A stretch of 6,279 nucleotides of DNA, taken from positions 1-6,279 of the forward strand of contig JAGAZS010000213.1 in assembly GCA_017939945.1 (NCBI GenBank), read 5' to 3'. Under the pieces are notes generated by a model. That model ran no database searches, was not told where the DNA came from, and saw only the letters and a program-made list of their open reading frames with translations. This stretch comes from Schwartzia sp. (in: firmicutes) (GTDB lineage: Bacteria > Bacillota > Negativicutes > Selenomonadales > Selenomonadaceae). Below are positions 1-5,675 of this stretch, one piece after another (position 1 is the stretch's first letter; each line of letters starts with the position of its first letter). The position numbers and the translations under genes were made by a program.

Positions 1-642
1 CATGCCGAACCCCAGCGCCCACTGCGACGCCAGCGTCGCCCATGCCGCGCCCTCGAAGCCGAAGCCCCATACGCCGACGAGAAGCAAATCGAGCGCGATA
101 TTCAGCACGGCGGATGCGGCGAGCCAGCGAAGCGGCGTTTTCGTGTTCCCGAGCGCGCGGAAGACGCCGTTGGCGACGTTGTAGACGAGCTGCGGCACAA
201 GGCCGAGAACGCAGATGCGAAGATAGAGCAGCGCGTCGCCCATAGCTTCGGGAGGGCAGGCGAGCCATACCAGATAATTCTCTCCCAGTTTCTCGCCGAC
301 GACAGTCAGGAAGAGCCCCGCGCCGACCGCCAGCCAGACCGAGGTGGCGATCATCGCCCGCAGCTTGCCGAAATCCCGTGCGCCGAACAGCCGCGACACG
401 GCGGAAGTCACGCCGACGGAAAAACCGATGAAGAAATTGATATGGACGGCCAGCACAAGCCCCGCGACGCCCGCCGCTGCCAGCCCGAAGCCGCCGCAGA
501 GCCGCCCGATCACGGCGCAGTCGGCGATATTGTAAAGCTGCTGCAAAAGCTGCATGAGCAGCACCGGCAGCGCATACGCCAAAAGCGTCTTATGAATCGA
601 ACCGCTGTCCATCAAAACCTCGCCTGTTTTTGAAAAGTTCAT
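1..642 (-). CDS. MATE-family multidrug/cation antiporter, N-terminal 214 residues (cut by window edge)
   Basis: Inner-membrane exporter of the MATE (NorM/DinF-like) family, which expels drugs or other organic molecules in exchange for Na+ or H+. Only the N-terminal half is present; the frame is open from the ATG at 642 to base 1. Visible family marks are the first helix ending in LLQQLYNIAD (residues 32-41), the SRLFGARD loop (83-90), NVANGVFRALGNTKTP (155-170) and the NIALDLLL helix (181-188) followed by GFEGAAWAT. Several hydrophobic stretches alternate with short loops as expected for the first six of twelve helices. The start is chosen because AAGGAGGG sits 8 nt upstream; an in-frame ATG at codon 11 has a poorer site. 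It lies 101 bp downstream of a lysR gene on the same strand, with a LysR-type box and a promoter between them. Substrate cannot be inferred; family assignment is firm. Confidence 0.93.
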   Translation of the reverse strand, partial: MNFSKTGEVLMDSGSIHKTLLAYALPVLLMQLLQQLYNIADCAVIGRLCGGFGLAAAGVAGLVLAVHINFFIGFSVGVTSAVSRLFGARDFGKLRAMIATSVWLAVGAGLFLTVVGEKLGENYLVWLACPPEAMGDALLYLRICVLGLVPQLVYNVANGVFRALGNTKTPLRWLAASAVLNIALDLLLVGVWGFGFEGAAWATLASQWALGFGM

Positions 643-647
643 GAAGA

Positions 648-688
648 ACGCCCTCCTTGCTTCACATTTAGTATAGCAAAGAGGGCGT
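648..688 (-). repeat. Inverted repeat enclosing the MATE -10 box and covering its ribosome binding site
   Basis: ACGCCCTCCTTGC (648-660) and GCAAAGAGGGCGT (676-688) are 13-bp inverted arms matching at 12 of 13 positions; the one difference becomes a G-U pair in the minus-strand RNA. The spacer (661-675) contains the predicted -10 box. The proximal arm holds the MATE Shine-Dalgarno sequence, so a transcript reading in from lysR could fold and hide it, whereas a transcript started at the local promoter would lack the distal arm. It could instead be a repressor operator. The repeat is seen; its role is inferred. Confidence 0.6.
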
Positions 689-698
689 CTTTCCGATA
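670..698 (-). promoter_or_regulatory. Predicted promoter of the MATE gene, weak -35
   Basis: On the minus strand TATACT (670-675) is a good -10 box. The hexamer 17 bp upstream is TATCGG (693-698), which does not resemble TTGACA. A good -10 with a poor -35 is typical of activator-dependent promoters, in keeping with the LysR-type box further upstream. The start point would fall near 663, giving a leader of about 20 nt. Confidence 0.5.
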
Positions 699-721
699 TT
701 TCACGTTCTTTATGGGGAGAT

Positions 722-736
722 ATAACGAATTGTTAT
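722..736. promoter_or_regulatory. LysR-type T-N11-A binding box upstream of MATE
   Basis: ATAAC-GAATT-GTTAT is a perfect 5-bp inverted repeat with a 5-bp centre and fits the LysR-family T-N11-A pattern (T723 to A735). Its centre lies about 66 bp upstream of the predicted MATE start point, close to the usual -65 location of a LysR recognition site. It begins 8 bp after the lysR stop codon. The dyad is seen; binding by the adjacent regulator is inferred. Confidence 0.55.
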
Positions 737-743
737 GTCGTTT

Positions 744-1679
744 TCATGTGTTCGTATCCAGTTCCAATGCGTGGCGCAAGAATTTCAGGAAGGCGGCGAC
801 GTCCCCGTTCAGCGGCTCGCTCTTCCGGGCCAGGTAGCCGAATGCGATGCGCTTTTCCATGCCTTCGATGGGAATCCGGCGGAAATCGTATTGACGGTAC
901 ACGTCCTTCAGCCAATAGCTGCTGAGATTGCAAAGCTTCGTCCGGTTCAGCATCCGGATCATCATGTGGTCGCTGTTCGTGCGCACTACATGCCGGATCT
1001 CCAGCCGCTTCTTCCGGAACGTCGGATCGCCTGCCAGAAGATCCTCGATGGTGAAAAAATCGTCTTCCAGCTGGATGAAGGAAAGGGCGGCGACCTCCTC
1101 CGCCGTCACCGACGTGCGTCCCTCCAACGGGTGGTCCTTGCCGACGTAAAGCACCAGGTCGGTATCCAGGAGCGGCGTGAAGGCAAGCTGATGACGGTCC
1201 ATCAGATAACCGAGGGCCGAGCGCTTCGTGTCCGGCACGAACAGGAAGCCGAGGTCGTACTCATGGGCCGAAAGCAGGGAAATCATCTTCTCGGTTCCGC
1301 ATTCGGTAAACCGCAGATACAATTCCCGTTTTTCCCCGTTGCCCGTGAATTCATTGTAAAATGCGGTCAGCATCACCGCCATGTTGCTGCTGTTGTTCGT
1401 CGCCACACGCAGCGTATGCTCCCGCTGCTCGCGGCTGATCGTGGAAAACATCTCGGCGTTCCGGAGCGTCCTGAGCGCATAGCCGTAAGCCCGCTCCCCG
1501 GCCTCGGTCAGTTCCACGCCGTTGGAGCGGCGCGTGAAAAGCCGCGTCCCCAGCTCCTGCTCCAGCTCGCGGATCACCATGCTGACATGGGGCTGCGTCG
1601 TGAAAAGCTCCTCCGCCGCCGTGGTCAACGAACCGCAGCGCGCGCAGGCCAGAAAATATTGAAGATGGCGAAGTTCCAC
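744..1679 (-). CDS. LysR-family transcriptional regulator
   Basis: DNA-binding one-component regulator of 311 residues, the normal length for LysR proteins. The N-terminal winged helix-turn-helix is clear: MELRHLQYFLACA opens the domain, the helix-turn-helix runs from about residue 17 (SLTTAAEEL) through TTQPHVSMVIRELE to residue 40, and the wing LGTRLFTRR follows. A linker helix to about residue 90 leads into the two-lobed effector-binding domain (about 91-300), whose ligand cannot be read from sequence. The start is GTG at 1679, chosen because AAGGAGG lies 9 nt upstream (1689-1695) and the family N-terminus begins exactly there. It sits 51 bp downstream of the VOC gene and 101 bp upstream of MATE on the same strand. 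This regulator is not divergent from its presumed target, which is less common for LysR genes. Control of MATE, of VOC, or of itself is inferred from neighbouring T-N11-A dyads. Confidence 0.95.
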   Translation of the reverse strand: MELRHLQYFLACARCGSLTTAAEELFTTQPHVSMVIRELEQELGTRLFTRRSNGVELTEAGERAYGYALRTLRNAEMFSTISREQREHTLRVATNNSSNMAVMLTAFYNEFTGNGEKRELYLRFTECGTEKMISLLSAHEYDLGFLFVPDTKRSALGYLMDRHQLAFTPLLDTDLVLYVGKDHPLEGRTSVTAEEVAALSFIQLEDDFFTIEDLLAGDPTFRKKRLEIRHVVRTNSDHMMIRMLNRTKLCNLSSYWLKDVYRQYDFRRIPIEGMEKRIAFGYLARKSEPLNGDVAAFLKFLRHALELDTNT

Positions 1680-1706
1680 CCGCGTTTCCCTCCTTGTGCC
1701 GGCAGT

Positions 1707-1725
1707 ACATTGTTTCCATAAATGT
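1707..1725. promoter_or_regulatory. Candidate T-N11-A dyad in front of lysR
   Basis: ACATT-N9-AATGT is a 5-bp inverted repeat in the 51-bp gap between VOC and lysR and fits T-N11-A (T1710 to A1722). It ends about 28 bp from the lysR start codon, where autoregulation would be expected. Its half-sites differ from the box at 722-736, so binding by the same protein is uncertain. Short dyads of this size also occur by chance in A/T-rich gaps. Confidence 0.3.
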
Positions 1726-1730
1726 TTGTC

Positions 1731-2123
1731 TCAACACCCCGGCGCATCATCATAAAAACCGAGTTCAACGAGATTTCCGTCCGGATCCCGAAGGTAAATG
1801 CTCTTCATCGTGCCGCATGCGCCATGCCGTATAACGACGTCGGACACGAGCGGCGCGTTTTTTTCACGAAGCTCCCGAAACGCTTCCTCCGCGTTCCCCT
1901 CCGCCGCAAAGCACAGATCGAGGCTCCCCGCCAGCGGATATTCCGCCGCAGGCAGGAACTCCGCAGGGCGCGTATGGATATTGATTTTCTGCTTGCCGAA
2001 ATACAACGCATATCTTCCGTCCTTTTGCTCCGCGCGAAACCCCAACAGTCCCCCGTAAAAGGCAAGGCATTTTTCAAGATCCTCCGTGGTCAGAACGATA
2101 TGGTCAATGGACCTGATTTTCAT
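1731..2123 (-). CDS. VOC (glyoxalase-fold) family protein, STM3117/GLOD5-like
   Basis: Small soluble protein of 130 residues with the paired beta-alpha-beta-beta-beta fold of the vicinal oxygen chelate superfamily, whose members include glyoxalase I, dioxygenases and antibiotic-modifying enzymes. It opens with IDHIVLTTEDLEKCLAFYGGLLGF, has KQKINIH (residues 44-50), LDLCF (68-72) and ends with SIYLRDPDGNLVEL (108-121). This layout resembles the 'VOC virulence protein' STM3117 / GLOD5 subgroup from memory. Likely metal ligands are His8 and Glu120, with His50 as a possible further one. The reaction is unknown. The start is the ATG at 2123 because AAAGGAG (2133-2139) lies 9 nt upstream; an in-frame ATG at 2144 lacks a usable site and would add seven residues. 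First of three same-strand genes (VOC, lysR, MATE), probably cotranscribed with lysR. It does not show the features of FosA/B/X fosfomycin enzymes that I would recognise. Confidence 0.9.
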   Translation of the reverse strand: MKIRSIDHIVLTTEDLEKCLAFYGGLLGFRAEQKDGRYALYFGKQKINIHTRPAEFLPAAEYPLAGSLDLCFAAEGNAEEAFRELREKNAPLVSDVVIRHGACGTMKSIYLRDPDGNLVELGFYDDAPGC

Positions 2124-2132
2124 CGGGTTCCG

Positions 2133-2139
2133 CTCCTTT
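2133..2139 (-). promoter_or_regulatory. Ribosome binding site deciding the VOC start
   Basis: AAAGGAG on the minus strand, 9 nt before the ATG at 2123. It lies inside the sequence that would be coding if the upstream ATG at 2144 were used, so it supports the shorter protein. Confidence 0.75.
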
Positions 2140-2140
2140 C

Positions 2141-2197
2141 TCATTTCCCGGCTTTCAGCGCCTTCTTGTTTTCGTACATATTCCGGTCCGCACGTTT
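2141..2197 (-). pseudogene. Remnant of a GGDEF-domain gene C-terminus (18 codons)
   Basis: On the minus strand an open stretch reads KRADRNMYENKKALKAGK and then TGA at 2141-2143. The pattern A-D-x-x-M-Y-x-x-K is the conserved last helix of GGDEF (diguanylate cyclase) domains. The frame is closed by TGA at 2198-2200 and no GGDEF sequence is seen further upstream in any frame, so only the tail survives. It is not a copy of the GGDEF end of the gene at 3735-5486, which reads LDEALYRAKQTGK. It lies inside the predicted leader of the VOC mRNA and stops just before the VOC ribosome binding site, as if a GGDEF gene once preceded VOC. An ATG at 2179 could let it act as a 12-codon leader peptide, but no good ribosome site precedes it. 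Chance resemblance is possible over so short a span. Confidence 0.45.
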
Positions 2198-2215
2198 TCA
2201 GCCCAATTTTTTCCT

Positions 2216-2245
2216 ATTATACAGGAAATTGACGGTTCAATGCAA
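2216..2245 (-). promoter_or_regulatory. Predicted promoter of the VOC (and lysR) transcript
   Basis: Perfect -10 TATAAT (2216-2221) and a partial -35 TTGCAT (2240-2245) with an 18-bp spacer, on the minus strand. The start point would fall near 2209, giving a leader of about 86 nt that contains the GGDEF-like remnant. A dyad ATTGA-CGGT-TCAAT (2228-2241) fills most of the spacer and overlaps the edge of the -35, a position suited to a repressor or a spacer-binding activator. Confidence 0.6.
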
Positions 2246-2314
2246 AACTATAATCAAGGAACTACGGAGTAACTCCCCCCGCGTCATCTTTGTCTTTTCC
2301 GTCTCGCTCCCCTA

Positions 2315-2343
2315 TTGCCTTTCGGCGCAAATTACATTATATT
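2315..2343 (+). promoter_or_regulatory. Predicted promoter of the zinc-ribbon gene
   Basis: TTGCCT (2315-2320), a 17-bp spacer and TATATT (2338-2343) form a sigma-A-like promoter. The start point near 2350 leaves a leader of about 25 nt carrying AAAAGGAG (2358-2365), 10 nt before the ATG. It is divergent from the VOC promoter, with about 70 bp between the two -35 boxes. Confidence 0.6.
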
Positions 2344-2375
2344 AAATATATCCTACGAAAAGGAGTGACCAAACT

Positions 2376-3686
2376 ATGGCCGGACCCGGAAAAGTCGCCG
2401 TCAGCGCCCTTGCATGCAAGGACTGCGGCGCGCCGATGTACCCCGATATGGCGAAAGGCGGCATGAGCTGCGCTTACTGCGGGCATTTTGTGCGCTTCGC
2501 GCCGACGGACGAGGACTTCACCCCCTCCATGACCTTCCGTCATCAGCCGTTGGAAATCGTGGACGGCTTCCTGAAGCTGGGGCACGTCGCGATCATGGAC
2601 AAGGACGCGCTGAAGCCGCCCCCGCCCATGGAGCGGAAAATGCGGCGGACGCCGCTGGACGAAAAAATCCGCGCCTATGACGCGAGCGCCCTCGACGCGA
2701 TCAACGACGAAGCCTATATCGAGATGAACTGCCCCCACTGCGGGAAAAAGCTCACGCCCCGCCTCACGGACAACATTTTCACATGCCCGCACTGCGACCA
2801 GAAATTCGGCGATTTCGACAAGCTGTCCACCGGCGACTTCGACGCGAACCTGATCGTAGGACGCAAGTACAATTTCTTCGGGAAATGCCTGCCCTTCCAT
2901 CTGCATCGCGAGGACGCCGCGCTGGCCGTCGCGTCACTGAAACGACGATACGCTGGCGATTTCTCGGACGACGACATCGAGAGCCGCGCGAAAGAAGAAC
3001 TGGTCGCCGCCTATGTGCCGGTCCAGCTTTCGGATTTCCGCTGGAAGATGCAGGTGAAGTCCGAGCGCGGAACCTTCTGGTATTATCAGGAATGTCTGGA
3101 CTGGGCGTGGACGCGCTCACTGATGTTCGACGCGTACCTGATGGACGAGCTGGCGCCGTGGGACTACAACGAGATCTCGATCGTGAAGCCCGCCTATCTG
3201 GAAGGGAACGTGCGGCTCTTCGCGTCGCAAAACATCGGCGACTGGCAGGCGGCGATCCCGAGCTTCATTTTGCAGAAAAACACGCCCGCCCGGCTCAAGG
3301 CGGCTTTCGGTCTCGAAAAGTGCGAGATTTTGCAGGTCTCCCGCGATCTCCGAAAACACAAATTCGCGTTCCTGCTGCTGCCGATCTATTATCTCGACTG
3401 CAAGAAGGGCGCGAAGGAAAGCGACAGGCAGACCCGCGTGATGGTGAACGGCCAGACCGGAAAGGCGGCGGCACTGATCCTCGACGGGAGCGACAACGAC
3501 GTCATCCGCACGATAGAACCGGCAACGCCCTACATTTTCCCGCCCAACGGCGAGCGCACCATGCTTTCGCCGCCGACGCCCGTCAAATATGTGAAGCAGC
3601 CGTTCCTGCATCAGCGTCTGCGGATCGAGGACGCCTTCGAGAATACCGGCGGTCTCGGCGGATTCCTGTCGAAACTGTTCGGATGA
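2376..3686 (+). CDS. Two-zinc-ribbon protein of the uncharacterised 'TFIIB-type zinc ribbon' family
   Basis: Soluble protein of 436 residues, function unknown. Two zinc ribbons are visible: Cys14/Cys17 with Cys32/Cys35 (ACKDCG...SCAYCG) and Cys119/Cys122 with Cys137/Cys140 (NCPHCG...TCPHCD). After the second ribbon comes the family core: KCLPFHLHREDA (170-181), YVPVQLSDF (213-221), the WYYQECLDWAW aromatic stretch, YLMDELAPWDYNEISIVKPAYLEG (254-277), LLPIYYLD (334-341) and VNGQTGK (357-363). From memory, this architecture matches bacterial proteins labelled TFIIB-type zinc ribbon or PriA-like, although no helicase motifs exist here. Many relatives end in membrane helices after the NGQTGK motif; this one instead has about 73 polar residues ending GGLGGFLSKLFG and no membrane segment. 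The ATG has a strong ribosome site and a promoter close by. It is monocistronic, ending on a terminator shared with the convergent FIST-GGDEF gene. Confidence 0.85.
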   Translation: MAGPGKVAVSALACKDCGAPMYPDMAKGGMSCAYCGHFVRFAPTDEDFTPSMTFRHQPLEIVDGFLKLGHVAIMDKDALKPPPPMERKMRRTPLDEKIRAYDASALDAINDEAYIEMNCPHCGKKLTPRLTDNIFTCPHCDQKFGDFDKLSTGDFDANLIVGRKYNFFGKCLPFHLHREDAALAVASLKRRYAGDFSDDDIESRAKEELVAAYVPVQLSDFRWKMQVKSERGTFWYYQECLDWAWTRSLMFDAYLMDELAPWDYNEISIVKPAYLEGNVRLFASQNIGDWQAAIPSFILQKNTPARLKAAFGLEKCEILQVSRDLRKHKFAFLLLPIYYLDCKKGAKESDRQTRVMVNGQTGKAAALILDGSDNDVIRTIEPATPYIFPPNGERTMLSPPTPVKYVKQPFLHQRLRIEDAFENTGGLGGFLSKLFG

Positions 3687-3689
3687 TGT

Positions 3690-3736
3690 AAAACGCCCCC
3701 CTGTCGCCGCAAATACGGCGACAGGGGGGTGTTTTT
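3690..3736. terminator. Bidirectional rho-independent terminator shared by convergent genes
   Basis: A 14-bp perfect stem (CCCCCCTGTCGCCG, 3696-3709, pairing with 3716-3729) closes a CAAATA loop and continues outward through a G-U/C-G step into AAAA on the left and TTTTT on the right. It therefore works as a terminator in both directions. It starts 4 nt after the zinc-ribbon stop, and its right-hand T-tract overlaps the TAA stop of the FIST-GGDEF gene. Confidence 0.93.
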
Positions 3737-5486
3737 ACTCCTCCTCCGCGACGCAGACGCAGTTTTTTCCGGTCTGCTTCGCACGGTAAAGCGCCTCGTC
3801 GAGCCGCTGGTAGAACTTCATGTAGTTGCCGTTGTCCGGGAATTTCGCGACGCCGAAGCTTCCGGTGACGGGCCTCCCGTTCGGCAGCACCGCGTCCGAC
3901 GCAAAGGCCGCTCGAATCCGTTCCGCGACATTCGTTGCTTTTTCCAGCGTCGTGCCGGGCAAAAGGATGAAGAACTCCTCGCCGCCCCATCGTCCAGCTG
4001 CGTCGCTTTTGCGTACCGCGTTCTGAATCAGCTTTGACCGCCTCCGGAGAACCTCGTCCCCGACGGCGTGCCCGAAGATATCGTTTACGCTCTTGAAGTT
4101 GTCCAGGTCGGCCATGATAGCGGAAAGGACGCCGTTGCTTCTCCGGCTTTGGATCAACTCCTTCCGCAGGATGGACTCGATTTCCCCGCGATTGTAAAGC
4201 CCGGTGAGCCGATCGATACTGGCAAGCCGCACAAGCTGTTCGTTGGCTATTTCCGATTCTGCGGAGGTGATTGCGACGAAATTCGCGAGGCACTGAACGA
4301 GCTTCATCATGTCGGTGAGCTTTCTCGTCCGCGGTGCCAGAGATATGGACGCAAGCGCGTTCTCGCCCTGCACTCCCTCGCGGAAGCTGGCCGCCACCAT
4401 CGACATATTCAAAAGCGAGACATTGCCGTCCTCACCCCGGTTTACCTCCCCGTGGACGTAAAAGCCCGCATTCGGCGCGATATCCTCGAAAAGCTGAAGC
4501 TCCTGGCTCGTATCGTCTCGCAGGAAAAACCGCCGGGACACGCAGTTGAACAGCAGGATTCCTTCCGGCTCAAAGGACAGGATGTCGATACGGGCATTGT
4601 AGGACGCGTCGAGAATTCGACCGGGATCGCCGTAGGCCAGCCGGACGTTTTCTCCGTTTTTGCAATCGCCGCTGATGACCAGCGCCCCGTCCTCCCTGCT
4701 TTCGGCGGGCAGCCGCATGACCAGGTTCCCGTTTCTCTCCGTGCAGAGCGGGAACAGAAGATTGTCTTCGTTGATATCTGTGCCGGACAGCCCCAAATAC
4801 TTCTGGTAAATGTTCTGGGCCGGGCTGCCGTCCAGTTCCTTGATCACATTGTCCCCGTCCATTTTTGTGATGGCAAACGACGGACCGAGGGGCCGCCAGC
4901 CGACGCTGGTGGCCACATGTACGCGGAGCTCCGCGCCGATGAAAGCGACGACGACCGCACCGTGACGCAAAACGCGGCCCCCCGCCGTCACATATTGCCC
5001 GGACGCCCCGGTGCTTCCCGCGACGCCGCCGAAAACCTTTGCGTGCAGCGGAAGCGCACGAAGATTCGCCAAAAAACGGTGCGTCGTTTCGTCGTTTGCC
5101 GCCAGCAGGATCCCGACGCCCGCGACATCCGTATCCCGCAGTTCCTCAATCAACGAAGCGGCGGCTGCCTCAGGCAGCATATCGGAAAAAGAGACGTCAA
5201 AAAGACGCACATCGGTTTTGTCGAAAAACATGAAGTTCAAAATCGCCGATTGCTCCGTCAACCGGCCGGACATAATCTCGCCGTCCGCGGTACATCCGAC
5301 AATGACAGCTTCCGGCAGCAGCCCCTTCAACCGCCGGATCAGCTCGGGCAGGCTTTCCTCGTCGGGCCAGCCGGAAAACACGGAAACGAAAACCGTCCGC
5401 GCCTTCCGCGGGCAGGTATCTTGAAACGACTTCGCCCAAACGTCAAACTCCGATATATCCTTCAGGCAAAAAGAAAACTGTTTCAT
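3735..5486 (-). CDS. FIST-sensor diguanylate cyclase (FIST_N-FIST_C-GGDEF)
   Basis: Predicted cytoplasmic one-protein sensor of 583 residues that makes cyclic di-GMP from two GTP in response to a small ligand. FIST_N covers roughly residues 30-195, with VGCTADGEIMSG (63-74) and VFGGVAGS (151-158). FIST_C runs to about 375, with the GWRPLGPSF and ELDGSPAQNIYQKYLG blocks (196-232) and the GFYVHGEV block (341-348). A helical linker (about 385-420) leads to the GGDEF domain, which opens with DRLTGLYNR (425-433). Metal-binding Asp460 lies in ADLDNFKSVND, the active-site motif is GGEEF (501-505), and RKSD (492-495) sits five residues before it as an intact RxxD inhibitory site. No signal peptide or membrane helix is visible, so sensing should be intracellular; FIST domains have been proposed to bind small molecules such as amino acids. 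The ATG at 5486 has a rather distant AGGGGG, about 12 nt away. No EAL or HD-GYP partner is present in the window. Confidence 0.95.
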   Translation of the reverse strand: MKQFSFCLKDISEFDVWAKSFQDTCPRKARTVFVSVFSGWPDEESLPELIRRLKGLLPEAVIVGCTADGEIMSGRLTEQSAILNFMFFDKTDVRLFDVSFSDMLPEAAAASLIEELRDTDVAGVGILLAANDETTHRFLANLRALPLHAKVFGGVAGSTGASGQYVTAGGRVLRHGAVVVAFIGAELRVHVATSVGWRPLGPSFAITKMDGDNVIKELDGSPAQNIYQKYLGLSGTDINEDNLLFPLCTERNGNLVMRLPAESREDGALVISGDCKNGENVRLAYGDPGRILDASYNARIDILSFEPEGILLFNCVSRRFFLRDDTSQELQLFEDIAPNAGFYVHGEVNRGEDGNVSLLNMSMVAASFREGVQGENALASISLAPRTRKLTDMMKLVQCLANFVAITSAESEIANEQLVRLASIDRLTGLYNRGEIESILRKELIQSRRSNGVLSAIMADLDNFKSVNDIFGHAVGDEVLRRRSKLIQNAVRKSDAAGRWGGEEFFILLPGTTLEKATNVAERIRAAFASDAVLPNGRPVTGSFGVAKFPDNGNYMKFYQRLDEALYRAKQTGKNCVCVAEEE

Positions 5487-5543
5487 TGCGGTACCGTTCC
5501 CCCTGCATGTCCGTCTATCCTGTCTGCTTCGGCATTTTAGGGT

Positions 5544-5628
5544 CTGTGAATTCGTTTCAGGATTCGACGTTAGTTTTCAAATTCCTGCTAAATTATGTCG
5601 CTTGTGCAACTAAATTCAAAATTCACAG
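5544..5628. repeat. Pair of 9-bp inverted arms flanking the FIST-GGDEF promoter
   Basis: CTGTGAATT (5544-5552) and its reverse complement AATTCACAG (5620-5628) lie on either side of the predicted promoter, one immediately upstream of the -35 and one about 33 nt into the leader, with 67 bp between them. They could be paired operator sites for one regulator; a 9-bp match can also arise by chance in this A/T-rich gap. Confidence 0.3.
5592..5619 (-). promoter_or_regulatory. Predicted promoter of the FIST-GGDEF gene
   Basis: On the minus strand TTGAAT (5614-5619), a 16-bp spacer and CATAAT (5592-5597) give a moderate sigma-A-like promoter in the 189-bp gap upstream of the gene. The start point would be near 5585, leaving a leader of about 100 nt. 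I see no match to a cyclic di-GMP riboswitch in that leader. Confidence 0.4.
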
Positions 5629-5675
5629 CAAAAATCCCCCGCGTCATGCGTCTGCACAACACAGGGAATTATATC

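Noticed and set aside
735..1721. Plus-strand open frame of 328 codons
   Set aside because: It lies opposite the clear lysR gene, has no recognisable domain and no convincing ribosome site.
1680..1737. Promoter for lysR starting from TTGAGA near 1729-1734
   Set aside because: The best-spaced -10 candidate (AATGTA) is poor, so cotranscription from the VOC promoter is the simpler reading.
2337..2906. Minus-strand open frame of 189 codons over the zinc-ribbon gene
   Set aside because: It is antisense to the zinc-ribbon protein's first part and its composition is typical of a shadow frame.
4068..5540. Long plus-strand open frame of 490 codons
   Set aside because: It is antisense to the FIST-GGDEF gene, shows no domain pattern, and is the kind of shadow frame expected over a GC-rich gene.
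2275..5647. Shared 12-mer CCCCCGCGTCAT at 2276-2287 and 5636-5647
   Set aside because: A single 12-base match is about what chance gives in a window of this size, and there is no supporting flank similarity.
5629..5675. Possible terminator after the HrgC-like gene (G-run then five T's on the minus strand)
   Set aside because: No stable inverted repeat precedes the T's; only three or four weak pairs can form.
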